A DNA stretch of 64,000 nucleotides, taken from Micromonospora trifolii (GTDB taxonomy: Bacteria; Actinomycetota; Actinomycetes; Mycobacteriales; Micromonosporaceae). The position numbers were made by a program, and so were the translations under genes. The notes under the pieces were generated by a model. The model was given only the letters and a program-made list of their open reading frames with translations. It had not been told where the DNA came from and searched no databases. Shown one piece after another: positions 8,979 through 16,510 of the stretch (position 1 is the stretch's first letter; each line of letters starts with the position of its first letter). Location of the stretch: assembly GCF_022229005.1 (NCBI RefSeq), contig NZ_JAKKFD010000039.1, positions 1 to 64,000 on the forward strand, given 5' to 3'.

Positions 8979-9803
8979 ATGGCCGGATGGACGGTCGAGA
9001 GCCCGCAACGGCTCACACTGGACGCTCCGGTCGTCCGGCTGGACGTTCGACTGATCAGTGGGCGGCTCAACGTGGTCGCCACCGACGGGCCGACCCGGAT
9101 CGACGTGACCCAGGTCGGCCGTCGGCCGGTCCTGATCGACCACACCGACGGTCGGCTCAGCATCCGCCAGGAGCGCGGTCGGGGCTGGTCGGACGTCCTG
9201 CGCTGGTTCCGGATGATCCACCGCTATCCCCGGGTGGACGTCTCCATCGCCGTGCCCGCCGACGTCCTCGCCGATCTGGGCCTGGTCGCGGGCTCGGTGG
9301 TCGCCTCCGGCCTGCGCCGGCAGACCACAGTCGACGTCGTCGCCGGCCAGATCACCCTGATGGGGCTGCGCGGCAGCACCTCCGCGAAGATCACCTCAGG
9401 GCCTGTGGAGGCGCTCGGCGTCCGCGGCGACCTCACGGTGGAGACGGTCTCCGGGGAGGTGATCCTCGCCGACAGCGCCGCCGACCGGGTCCGGGCGCAG
9501 ACCGTCTCAGGTCCGATCACCTGTGATTTGGATAATCCTCGGCGCAGCGAGATCCGGTTGACCACGATCTCGGGCAGCATCACCGTCCGGGTCCGCGCGG
9601 ACAGCGACCTCGCCGTCCGGCTCAACACCGCCTCCGGCCGGATCACCAGCGGCTTTTCGCAGCTGCGCAGCTCGACGTTCCCACTGCCCAGCAGCGAGGG
9701 GGTGCTCGGCGCCGGCGAAGGTAAGCTCTGGGCTTCCGCGACCTCGGGGAGCATCGCCCTGCTCGCCCGAGCCGTCGACGACGATGGGGAGGAGCTGCCG
9801 TGA
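8979..9803 (+). CDS. DUF4097 beta-strand repeat protein
   Basis: A 274-residue protein of short alternating beta-strand repeats (VVRLDVRLISGRLNVVATDG, VRAQTVSGPITCDL, STASGRIT-like units), the pattern of DUF4097, a right-handed beta-helix-like adhesin or scaffold. There is no signal peptide or membrane segment, so a cytoplasmic location is likely. The upstream frame is open, but ATG at 8979 has GAGAGGGGG seven bases before it and starts at the conserved MAGWTVESPQ. It overlaps the PadR gene by 4 bases (GTGA) and is preceded by a palindromic operator. DUF4097-PadR pairs are common in actinobacteria; the function is not known. Confidence 0.85.
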   Translation: MAGWTVESPQRLTLDAPVVRLDVRLISGRLNVVATDGPTRIDVTQVGRRPVLIDHTDGRLSIRQERGRGWSDVLRWFRMIHRYPRVDVSIAVPADVLADLGLVAGSVVASGLRRQTTVDVVAGQITLMGLRGSTSAKITSGPVEALGVRGDLTVETVSGEVILADSAADRVRAQTVSGPITCDLDNPRRSEIRLTTISGSITVRVRADSDLAVRLNTASGRITSGFSQLRSSTFPLPSSEGVLGAGEGKLWASATSGSIALLARAVDDDGEELP

Positions 9804-10411
9804 CCGCCGTGTTCAGCCACGGGCGGCTCCGGCTCTACCTGCTCAAGCTCCTCGACGACGGCCCGAAGCACGGCTACGAGCTGATCCGGTTGCTGGAGGA
9901 CCGCTTCCTCGGGCTGTACGCGCCCAGCGCCGGCACCATCTACCCCCGCCTGCAACGGCTGGAGGTCGAGGGTCTGGTCAGCCACACCGCGGCCGGTGGC
10001 CGCAAGACGTACGACATCACCGACGCCGGCCGGGCGGAGCTGCGCCAACGGGCCGCCGAGTTGACCGCGCTGGAAACGGACATCGCCGCCTCCGTGGCGG
10101 ATCTCTCCAGCCTCGCCGGCGAGATCCGCAGCGAGGTACGCGGATCGGCACGCGACCTCAAACGGGAGTTGAGCGAGGCCACCCGGCAGACCCGACGAGC
10201 CCGGTGGGAGGCGCCAGCACCGCCGCCCCGGCCGGCGTCGACAGCCGGGCCGCAGGCCGAGCTGCTCGACGAACTGGACCAGCGGCTGGCCGCGTTCACC
10301 GGCGAGGTGGGCCGGCTGATGCGCGCCCGGCAGTTCAGCGACACCCAGCTGCGCACCGCGATCCGGCTGCTCGACGGCGCCCTGGACGGGCTGCGTCGCC
10401 TGCTGCGCTGA
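9800..10411 (+). CDS. PadR family transcriptional regulator
   Basis: A 203-residue repressor-type regulator. The winged-helix DNA-binding domain is at about 8-85: LYLLKLLDDGPKHGYELIRLLEDRFLGLYAPSAGTIYPRLQRLE, with the family's PSxGTIYPxLxxLE segment, followed by a long helical domain (about 90-203) that would dimerise. Its start GTG overlaps the DUF4097 stop, so the two are co-translated. The palindrome at 8911-8924 upstream of the pair is its probable target. The inducer is unknown; PadR proteins often respond to phenolics or antimicrobials. Confidence 0.9.
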   Translation: MTAVFSHGRLRLYLLKLLDDGPKHGYELIRLLEDRFLGLYAPSAGTIYPRLQRLEVEGLVSHTAAGGRKTYDITDAGRAELRQRAAELTALETDIAASVADLSSLAGEIRSEVRGSARDLKRELSEATRQTRRARWEAPAPPPRPASTAGPQAELLDELDQRLAAFTGEVGRLMRARQFSDTQLRTAIRLLDGALDGLRRLLR

Positions 10412-10484
10412 CCAACGTCTCCGGGCGGCCGGGACTCACAGCCTTTTTGCAGGAAGCGTCCAGCGCTGGCGCAGTGATGTCACC

Positions 10485-10490
10485 GATGAT
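10485..10490 (+). promoter_or_regulatory. -10-like hexamer for the response regulator gene
   Basis: GATGAT ends 7 bases before ATG at 10497. The bases between are G-rich (gggggc) and could also act as a weak Shine-Dalgarno, so a leaderless transcript is possible but not certain. Confidence 0.35.
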
Positions 10491-10496
10491 GGGGGC

Positions 10497-11198
10497 ATGC
10501 CCGCTACCCAGACCGAGGCGCGACTGCTCGTCGTCGAGGACGACCCCAACATCCTCGAACTGCTCTCCGCGAGCCTGCGGTTCGCGGGCTTCGACGTGGC
10601 GACCGCGACAAGCGGAAGCGCGGCGCTCAACGCCGCCAAGGACCACCGGCCCGACCTGGTGGTGCTCGACGTGATGCTCCCCGACCTGGACGGCTTCGAG
10701 GTCATCCGGATGCTCCGCGAGGGCGGCACGCGTACCCCTGTGGTGTTCCTGACCGCCCGGGACGCCACCGACGACAAGATCCGTGGGCTGACCCTGGGCG
10801 GCGACGACTACGTCACGAAGCCGTTCAGCCTGGAGGAGCTGACAGCCCGGATCCGCGCCGTGCTGCGCCGCACCACGACCGGCGAGCAGACACCGTCCCG
10901 GCTCACCTTCGCCGACCTGGAGTTGGACGAGGAGACCCACGAGGTGCACCGGGCCGGCCAGCGGGTGCAGCTCTCGCCAACCGAGTTCAAGCTCCTGCGG
11001 TACCTGATGCTCAACGCCAACCGGGTGCTGTCCAAGGCGCAGATCCTCGACCACGTCTGGAACTACGACTTCCGTGGCGACGACAACATCGTCGAGTCCT
11101 ACATCTCGTACCTGCGGCGCAAGGTCGACACCACCCAACCCCGGCTGATCCACACTCTTCGCGGCGTCGGGTACGTCCTGCGCAAGCCGGCGGCGTGA
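10497..11198 (+). CDS. OmpR/PhoB-type response regulator, MprA-like
   Basis: A 233-residue two-domain response regulator. The receiver domain (about 9-120) has the acidic pocket VVEDD, the phospho-acceptor Asp58 in VVLDVMLPDLDG, Thr in FLTARD and Lys in YVTKPF. The C-terminal winged helix (about 135-230) has LSPTEFKLLRYLMLNANRVLSKAQILDHVW and ends VGYVLRKP. It overlaps the sensor kinase gene by 4 bases. The order regulator-kinase-HtrA protease is that of mprA-mprB-pepD in Mycobacterium tuberculosis, so envelope stress control of the protease is likely. CutR is an alternative relative; the kinase lacks the sensor cysteines expected of CutS. Confidence 0.9.
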   Translation: MPATQTEARLLVVEDDPNILELLSASLRFAGFDVATATSGSAALNAAKDHRPDLVVLDVMLPDLDGFEVIRMLREGGTRTPVVFLTARDATDDKIRGLTLGGDDYVTKPFSLEELTARIRAVLRRTTTGEQTPSRLTFADLELDEETHEVHRAGQRVQLSPTEFKLLRYLMLNANRVLSKAQILDHVWNYDFRGDDNIVESYISYLRRKVDTTQPRLIHTLRGVGYVLRKPAA

Positions 11199-12751
11199 AC
11201 GCGGTCCAGCAGGCGAAGGGGCGGGTGCGCAGCGTTCCGCTGCGGGTGAAGCTGGTCACCTCGGTGCTCGCGCTGGTCGCCGTCGCGCTTCTGGTGATCA
11301 GCTCGCTGACCGCGTACTTCCTCCGCAACTACCTGGAGGGCCAGGTCGACGGGCAGGTCCGGTCGACAGCCCAGGGCCTCGGCCAGTTTCTCCCGAAGCT
11401 GCGCACCGGTGAGGTTGGCGCGATGCTGCCCAGCGACTACGTCGTCATCGTGGCCGACGAGCAGCAGGTGTACCGACCCCAGTACGACGGCCGCAGCTTC
11501 GACCCCGACCAACTGCCCGCATTCCCTAACACTCGCGCGGGTTTCGAGGCCGCGGAGGGCGAGCCGCAGACCGTCCGGTCCCACGACGGCTACACCCGCT
11601 GGCGGGTCTACTACGCCCCCCAGCGGGACGGCTCGGTGCTGGCCGTCGGTCAGCCGCTGACCGACGTGGACCGGGCGGTGAAGCAACTCGTCTGGATAGA
11701 CCTCCTGGTCGGTGGTGCAGTGCTGATCATGCTGGCCTCGGTCGGCGCGGCGATCGTCCGGACCAGCCTCAAGCCCCTCGTCGAGATCGAACAGACCGCC
11801 GCGGCGATCGCCGGCGGTGACCTGACCCGCCGGGTGCCCGACCCGGAGGAGGGTCAGGCCGAGCCAACCTCGGAGCTGGGCCGGCTCTCCCGGGCGCTGA
11901 ACGCGATGCTCACCCAGATCGAGGCGGCGTTCACCGCCCGAGCCGCGTCCGAGACGTCGGCCCGCTGGGCGGAGAGCGCCGCTCGGGACGCCGCCGTCGC
12001 CGCTCAGGCGTCCGAGGCGCGGGCCATCCGCTCCGAGGAGCGGATGCGGCAGTTCGTCGCCGATGCCTCCCACGAGCTGCGGACTCCGCTCACCACCATT
12101 CGTGGCTTCGCCGAGCTGTACCGGCAGGGTGCCGCCCGTGCGCCCGAACAGACCGCCGGCCTGTTGCGCCGGATCGAGGACGAGGCCGCCCGGATGGGGC
12201 TGCTGGTGGAGGACCTGCTGCTGCTCGCCCGGTTGGACATGGAACGGCCGCTCTCGCTGACCCCGGTGGAGCTGCCGGTGCTCGCCTCCGACGCGGTGCA
12301 GGCCGCGCGGGCGATGGCACCGGACCGGGGGATCGAGCTGGAGATCGCGCCCGAATCGGGCCCGCTCGTCGTCTCCGCCGACGACGCGCGGCTGCGGCAG
12401 GTGATCGGCAACCTGGTCACCAACGCGCTCACCCACACCCCACCGGAGGCCGAGATCCGGGTCCGGCTGCGCGCCGAACCGGGTGGCTTTGCCGTCGTGG
12501 AGGTGGCCGACACCGGCCCCGGCCTCTCAGCCGAACAGGCGGAACGCGTCTTCGAGCGGTTCTACCGGGCCGACGCGGCCCGTACCCGGCGGGCCGACGG
12601 CAACACCGGCACCGGCCTCGGCCTGGCCATCGTGGCGGCGCTGGTCGCCGCCCACCACGGCTCGGTCGAGGTGGCCGAGACGCCCGGCGGCGGGGCCACC
12701 TTCCGGGTTCGGCTGCCGCTGCTGCCACAGGTCGACGGAGCGGGCGAGTGA
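11195..12751 (+). CDS. HAMP sensor histidine kinase, MprB-like
   Basis: A 518-residue membrane kinase: a transmembrane segment at about 24-45, an external sensor domain (about 46-165) with no cysteine, a second membrane segment (about 168-190), a HAMP linker to about 250, an unusually long Ala/Glu-rich coiled connector (AAFTARAASETSARWAESAARDA...), HisKA with phospho-acceptor His293 in FVADASHELRTPL, and HATPase_c with NLVTNALTH, VADTGPGL and GTGLGLAIV. The partner is the response regulator encoded upstream (4-base overlap). The signal is unknown; the neighbouring HtrA suggests misfolded envelope proteins. GTG start. Confidence 0.92.
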   Translation: MNAVQQAKGRVRSVPLRVKLVTSVLALVAVALLVISSLTAYFLRNYLEGQVDGQVRSTAQGLGQFLPKLRTGEVGAMLPSDYVVIVADEQQVYRPQYDGRSFDPDQLPAFPNTRAGFEAAEGEPQTVRSHDGYTRWRVYYAPQRDGSVLAVGQPLTDVDRAVKQLVWIDLLVGGAVLIMLASVGAAIVRTSLKPLVEIEQTAAAIAGGDLTRRVPDPEEGQAEPTSELGRLSRALNAMLTQIEAAFTARAASETSARWAESAARDAAVAAQASEARAIRSEERMRQFVADASHELRTPLTTIRGFAELYRQGAARAPEQTAGLLRRIEDEAARMGLLVEDLLLLARLDMERPLSLTPVELPVLASDAVQAARAMAPDRGIELEIAPESGPLVVSADDARLRQVIGNLVTNALTHTPPEAEIRVRLRAEPGGFAVVEVADTGPGLSAEQAERVFERFYRADAARTRRADGNTGTGLGLAIVAALVAAHHGSVEVAETPGGGATFRVRLPLLPQVDGAGE

Positions 12752-12753
12752 CT

Positions 12754-12781
12754 TTCAGCCAACTTCCAGGACGGTTCCAGG
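12754..12781 (+). promoter_or_regulatory. helically phased direct repeats upstream of htrA-like gene
   Basis: ttcag (12754), ttccagg (12764) and ttccagg (12775) start 10 and 11 bases apart, so the repeats lie on one face of the helix, the pattern of OmpR-family tandem binding sites. The site lies between the kinase stop and the protease start, where MprA-type control of a pepD-like gene would be expected. Confidence 0.5.
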
Positions 12782-12813
12782 TTGATTGCAGTGCGGAGGG
12801 AGAAGGTAGTGCC

Positions 12814-14439
12814 ATGACCGAGTTCGAGTCCGACCCGCAGCGCCGGCCGGCCCCCACCGACGCCGAGCCGTCGCACCCCACCGCCGAGCTGCCGCGCGAC
12901 GAGCGCGTGCAGTCCGACTCCCCGACCACTCCCGTACCGGTCGTCTCGACCGGCGGTGAGCCGACGGTCGCCTCCACCACCGGTGACGCCGACAGCACCG
13001 CCGTCACCCCGGCCGGCTACACCGGCTCCACCGCACCCGCCGGCCCGCCGGCCGGCGCTCAGCCCACCGGGTACGAGCCGTCGACCGGCTACGAGCGCCC
13101 GGCCGCCGCCGCGTCCGCGCCGCCGTACCCGGTCTCCGGTCACCCGGCGCCCGGCCAGCCCGGCTACCCACAGCCGGCCGCCGGCCACTACCCCGGTGCA
13201 CCCTGGTACCCGGGCCAGCAGTCCGGCTGGGCCGGCGGGGGCCAGCCGGGCATGCCGTACGCCCAGCACCAGCAGCACCCCGGGCAGCACGCCCAGCACC
13301 CCGGGCAACACCCGCACCACCCGGGCCAGCCGGTCCCGCCGTGGGGCCCGCAGGTCGCGCCGCCCGGCAGCGGCCCCCGGCCGGGTCGGATCGCCAAGTT
13401 CGCCGGTGCCGGCGTCGCGGTGTTCGCCCTGATGCTCGGTTCCGGCGTGGCCGGTGGGGCACTCGCGCTCGCCCTCGACGGCGACGGCGGTGGCATCACC
13501 CGCACCTACTCCGCGGCTCCCGTGATCAATGGCGCCGACCTGCCGAAGATCGCCGCGGCGGTGCAGGACAGCGTCGTCTCGATCACCACGGACAGCGGTG
13601 AGGGCTCCGGGGTGGTGCTCAGCGCCGACGGGTACGTGCTGACCAACAACCACGTCGTCGCGTCCGCCGCCGGCGACGCCGTGCGGGTGGTCTTCGCTGA
13701 CGGCAAGACCGCCGACGCGAAGATCATCGGCACCGACCCGAAGACCGACCTGGCCGTGGTGAAGGCCAACGGGGTGAGCGACCTCAAGCCGGCCAAGTTC
13801 GGCGACAGCGACGCCATGCAGGTCGGCGACCAGGTGCTCGCCCTGGGCAGCCCGCTCGGTCTCCAGGGTTCGGTGACCTCGGGCATCCTCAGCGCCCGGG
13901 ACCGCACCATCCGGGCCGGTGAGGGTCAGCCGCAGGACCCGACCCAGCAGCAGGGCCAGGCGGTCAGCTCGATCTCCGGCCTGCTCCAGACGGACGCGCC
14001 GATCAACCCCGGCAACTCCGGTGGCGCGCTGGTCAACACCCGGGGCGAGGTGATCGGCGTCAACACCGCCATCGCGACCTCCGGGCAGAGCACCGGCAAC
14101 ATCGGTGTCGGGTTCGCCATCCCCAGCAACAAGGCCAAGGACGTCGCGGGCAAGCTCCAGCGTGGCGAGAAGGTCAGCCACCCGTCGCTCGGCGTCGGTG
14201 TCAACCAGGCCGAGGGCGGCGGCGCCCTCGTCGCGTCGGTCACCCCGGGCAGCCCGGCGGAGAAGGCCGGCCTCCAGCGCGGCGACGTCGTCACCCGGTT
14301 CGGCGACAAGCCCGTCAACGACTCTGACGACCTGGTCGGCGCGGTGCAGGCCGGCAAGGTCGGCGACCGGGTCGAGGTGCAGTTCAAGCGCAACGGTGTC
14401 GAGAAGACGGAGACCGTGACGCTCGCCGAGACGTCCTGA
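12814..14439 (+). CDS. HtrA/DegP-like membrane serine protease with PDZ domain
   Basis: A 541-residue protein with a Pro/Gly/Tyr/His-rich cytoplasmic N terminus (to about 195, with HPGQH-type tandem units), one membrane segment (AKFAGAGVAVFALMLGSGVA), a trypsin-like protease domain and a C-terminal PDZ domain (about 440-535). The catalytic triad is His280 (TNNHVV), Asp312 (KTDLAVV) and Ser402 (NPGNSGGALV). The active site should lie outside the membrane, degrading or refolding damaged exported proteins. A GTG at 12748 overlapping the kinase stop is in frame, but ATG 12814 has GGAGGGAGAAGG before it and is preferred. The direct repeats at 12754-12781 suggest control by the upstream two-component system. 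Confidence 0.92.
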   Translation: MTEFESDPQRRPAPTDAEPSHPTAELPRDERVQSDSPTTPVPVVSTGGEPTVASTTGDADSTAVTPAGYTGSTAPAGPPAGAQPTGYEPSTGYERPAAAASAPPYPVSGHPAPGQPGYPQPAAGHYPGAPWYPGQQSGWAGGGQPGMPYAQHQQHPGQHAQHPGQHPHHPGQPVPPWGPQVAPPGSGPRPGRIAKFAGAGVAVFALMLGSGVAGGALALALDGDGGGITRTYSAAPVINGADLPKIAAAVQDSVVSITTDSGEGSGVVLSADGYVLTNNHVVASAAGDAVRVVFADGKTADAKIIGTDPKTDLAVVKANGVSDLKPAKFGDSDAMQVGDQVLALGSPLGLQGSVTSGILSARDRTIRAGEGQPQDPTQQQGQAVSSISGLLQTDAPINPGNSGGALVNTRGEVIGVNTAIATSGQSTGNIGVGFAIPSNKAKDVAGKLQRGEKVSHPSLGVGVNQAEGGGALVASVTPGSPAEKAGLQRGDVVTRFGDKPVNDSDDLVGAVQAGKVGDRVEVQFKRNGVEKTETVTLAETS

Positions 14440-14469
14440 CCAGCTGTCTGAACCTGCTTCCTCCCTCCG

Positions 14470-14519
14470 GCGGCGGGTGGCGGGGCCGAGGGGGTCGGCT
14501 CCGTCACCCGCCGCTTTTT
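14470..14519 (+). terminator. intrinsic terminator of the kinase-HtrA operon
   Basis: gcggcgggtg (14470-14479) pairs with cacccgccgc (14505-14514), extended by three more pairs after one mismatch, and is followed by ttttt. A classical rho-independent terminator 30 bases after the protease stop. Confidence 0.85.
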
Positions 14520-14527
14520 CCGCCCAG

Positions 14528-14560
14528 ACGGCGGTTCACCCGGATCGGGTGAACCGCCGT
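14528..14560. terminator. 15-bp perfect hairpin with three-base loop
   Basis: acggcggttcacccg and cgggtgaaccgccgt form a perfect 15-base-pair stem around gat. It follows the T-tailed terminator at once and precedes the BON gene by 56 bases. It could be a second terminator or an operator for the BON gene; no T run follows. Confidence 0.6.
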
Positions 14561-14616
14561 CACCCGTTCGCCCGACAGGTTCGGAGGGCGACGACCGGAA
14601 CCGGGGGTGGTGTGGC

Positions 14617-15288
14617 ATGACCGAGGTGGTGGGTGTCCGCGACGACCAGCGGATCCAACGCGACGTCCTGGCCGAGCTGGCCTGGGACGCCCGGCTGCGA
14701 CCGAACGAGATCGGGGTGACCGTCGACCAGGGCGTCGTCACCCTGACCGGATTCGTGGACGGTGCCGCTCGCGGTTGGGCCGCGACCCGGTGCGCACAGC
14801 GGGTTCGCGGCGTACGGGCGGTGGCCGACGAGATGGAGGTGCGGCTGCCCGGCACTCCGGGGCGTACCGACGCCGAGGTCGCCAACGCCGCCACCCGCGC
14901 CCTGGAGTGGGACAGCTTCGTGCCCGCCGAACGGCTGGACGTGACAGTGGCCAACGGCTGGCTGATGCTGCGCGGTGAGGTCGAGTTCGGGTGGCAGCGG
15001 CGAGCCGCCGAGGGCGAGGTGCGCCGGCTCGACGGCGTACGGGGGATCACCAACCTGATCGAGGTACGACCCGCGGCGCCACCGGCGGCCGAGCGGCTAC
15101 GGCGGGACGTCCAGCGGGCGCTGATGCGCACGCTCGGCGGCGAGCGGGTGACAGTCGAGGTGGACGGCGACACGCTGGTCCTCGCCGGGGTGGTCCGCTC
15201 CTGGTGGGAACGCGACCAGGTCGAGCGGGTGGCATGGTCCGCGCCCGGGGTGCGGGTGGTCCACGACCAACTCCTGGTGGGCGGGTGA
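14617..15288 (+). CDS. triple-BON domain protein
   Basis: A 223-residue protein with three BON-type modules (about 12-85, 88-155 and 158-222). Each begins with a helix carrying an LAWDARLRPNEIGVTVDQG, WDSFVPAERLDVTVANGW or LGGERVTVEVDGDTLVL segment and is followed by a GVV.LTG-like strand. BON domains bind phospholipid membranes, as in OsmY and BON proteins of stress responses. There is no signal peptide, so it may act at the inner face of the membrane. The start ATG has GGGGGTGG upstream. It stands after two strong hairpins and before a glycosyltransferase, so it is probably its own unit. Confidence 0.85.
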   Translation: MTEVVGVRDDQRIQRDVLAELAWDARLRPNEIGVTVDQGVVTLTGFVDGAARGWAATRCAQRVRGVRAVADEMEVRLPGTPGRTDAEVANAATRALEWDSFVPAERLDVTVANGWLMLRGEVEFGWQRRAAEGEVRRLDGVRGITNLIEVRPAAPPAAERLRRDVQRALMRTLGGERVTVEVDGDTLVLAGVVRSWWERDQVERVAWSAPGVRVVHDQLLVGG

Positions 15289-15379
15289 TCGTCCGCCATG
15301 TCCGGTTTACCCGGGACACCACCGGGAAACCGCCGCCGACCGGCGGTGCCGCCGCACCGGGGAGCAACGGGGAGGACTC

Positions 15380-16492
15380 GTGGCCGTGAACCACCCGCCT
15401 GCGGGCCGCCCAGAGGAGCGGTCGCTGCGCATCGCGATGGTGGTTCCGCCGTGGTTGTCAGTACCGCCGCCCGGCTACGGCGGCCTCGAACAGGTCGTCG
15501 CCGCGCTGGTGGACGCGCTCTGCGGGCAGGGGCACTCGGTGACCCTGTTCGGCGCCGGCGGTGACCACGGCACGGCGGCCGACGGCTTCGTCTCCACAGT
15601 CGCCGAGGTCCAGTACGAGCGGCTCGGTGAGTCACTGCCCGAGCTGGCCCACCTGGCCCGGGTGAATCGGCTGATCAGCGCGGCCGACTTCGACGTGATC
15701 CACGACCACACCACCATCGGTCCGCTGGTCGCCGGCCGTCGGGCCGTTCCGACTGTCGCGACAGTGCACGGCAACCCCGTCGGGGAGTACGGCGACGTGC
15801 TGAGCGACATCGACGCGGGCGTCGCGCTGGTCGCCATCTCGCACGCCCAGCGTCGGCTGAACCCGAACCTGCCCTGGGCCGGCACCGTGCACAACGCGTT
15901 GGACATCCGGGGCTTCCCGCGCAAGCACACGCCCGGCGCGGGGCCGGTGCTGTGGCTGGCCCGGTTCAGCCCGGACAAGGGTCCGGACACCGCCATCCGG
16001 GCGTGCCGGGCGGCCGGTGTGCCCCTGCTGCTGGCCGGCAAGTGCAACGAGCCGGCCGAGCGCCGCTACTACGAGCAGGTCGTCGCGCCGATGGTCGACG
16101 AGGATGTGACAGTCGTGCTCAACGCGGACCGCGCGACGACGCTGCGGATGCTCGTCGACGCCCGCTGCCTGATCATGCCGATCCAGTGGGACGAGCCGTT
16201 CGGCATGGTGATGCTGGAGGCGATGGCCACCGGCACGCCGGTGGTCGCGCTCAACCGGGGTGCGGTGCCGGAGCTGGTCCGGCCGGGGCTGACCGGGCTC
16301 GTCGTCGAGCGGTCGGAGGAGCTGCCCGCGGCATTGCTCGCGGCGGAGCGACTCGACCCGGAGGACTGCGTGGCGCACGTCGCGCGGAACTTCTCGGTGG
16401 AGCGGATGGCGAGCGGCTACGCGGAGGTCTATCGGCGCTTCGCCCTCGGCCGGCACGACGTCCGTGAACCGGCCCGGGTGCCGGTGCGCTGA
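15380..16492 (+). CDS. GT-B glycosyltransferase family 4
   Basis: A 370-residue GT4-type glycosyltransferase with two Rossmann halves: the N-terminal acceptor half starts LRIAMVVPPWLSVPPPGYGGLEQVV, and the C-terminal nucleotide-sugar half contains GPVLWLARFSPDKGPDTAIRA and DEPFGMVMLEAMATGTPVVALNRGAVPEL, with the family's E-x7-E-like pattern. The sugar and acceptor are not predictable; trehalose, glycolipid or capsular sugar transfer are possible. Start GTG at 15380 with GGGGAGGA before it. It overlaps nothing and is 91 bases after the BON gene; it converges with the kinase gene downstream. Confidence 0.85.
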   Translation: MAVNHPPAGRPEERSLRIAMVVPPWLSVPPPGYGGLEQVVAALVDALCGQGHSVTLFGAGGDHGTAADGFVSTVAEVQYERLGESLPELAHLARVNRLISAADFDVIHDHTTIGPLVAGRRAVPTVATVHGNPVGEYGDVLSDIDAGVALVAISHAQRRLNPNLPWAGTVHNALDIRGFPRKHTPGAGPVLWLARFSPDKGPDTAIRACRAAGVPLLLAGKCNEPAERRYYEQVVAPMVDEDVTVVLNADRATTLRMLVDARCLIMPIQWDEPFGMVMLEAMATGTPVVALNRGAVPELVRPGLTGLVVERSEELPAALLAAERLDPEDCVAHVARNFSVERMASGYAEVYRRFALGRHDVREPARVPVR

Positions 16493-16510
16493 CCCACGGG
16501 TGCCGCCGGG

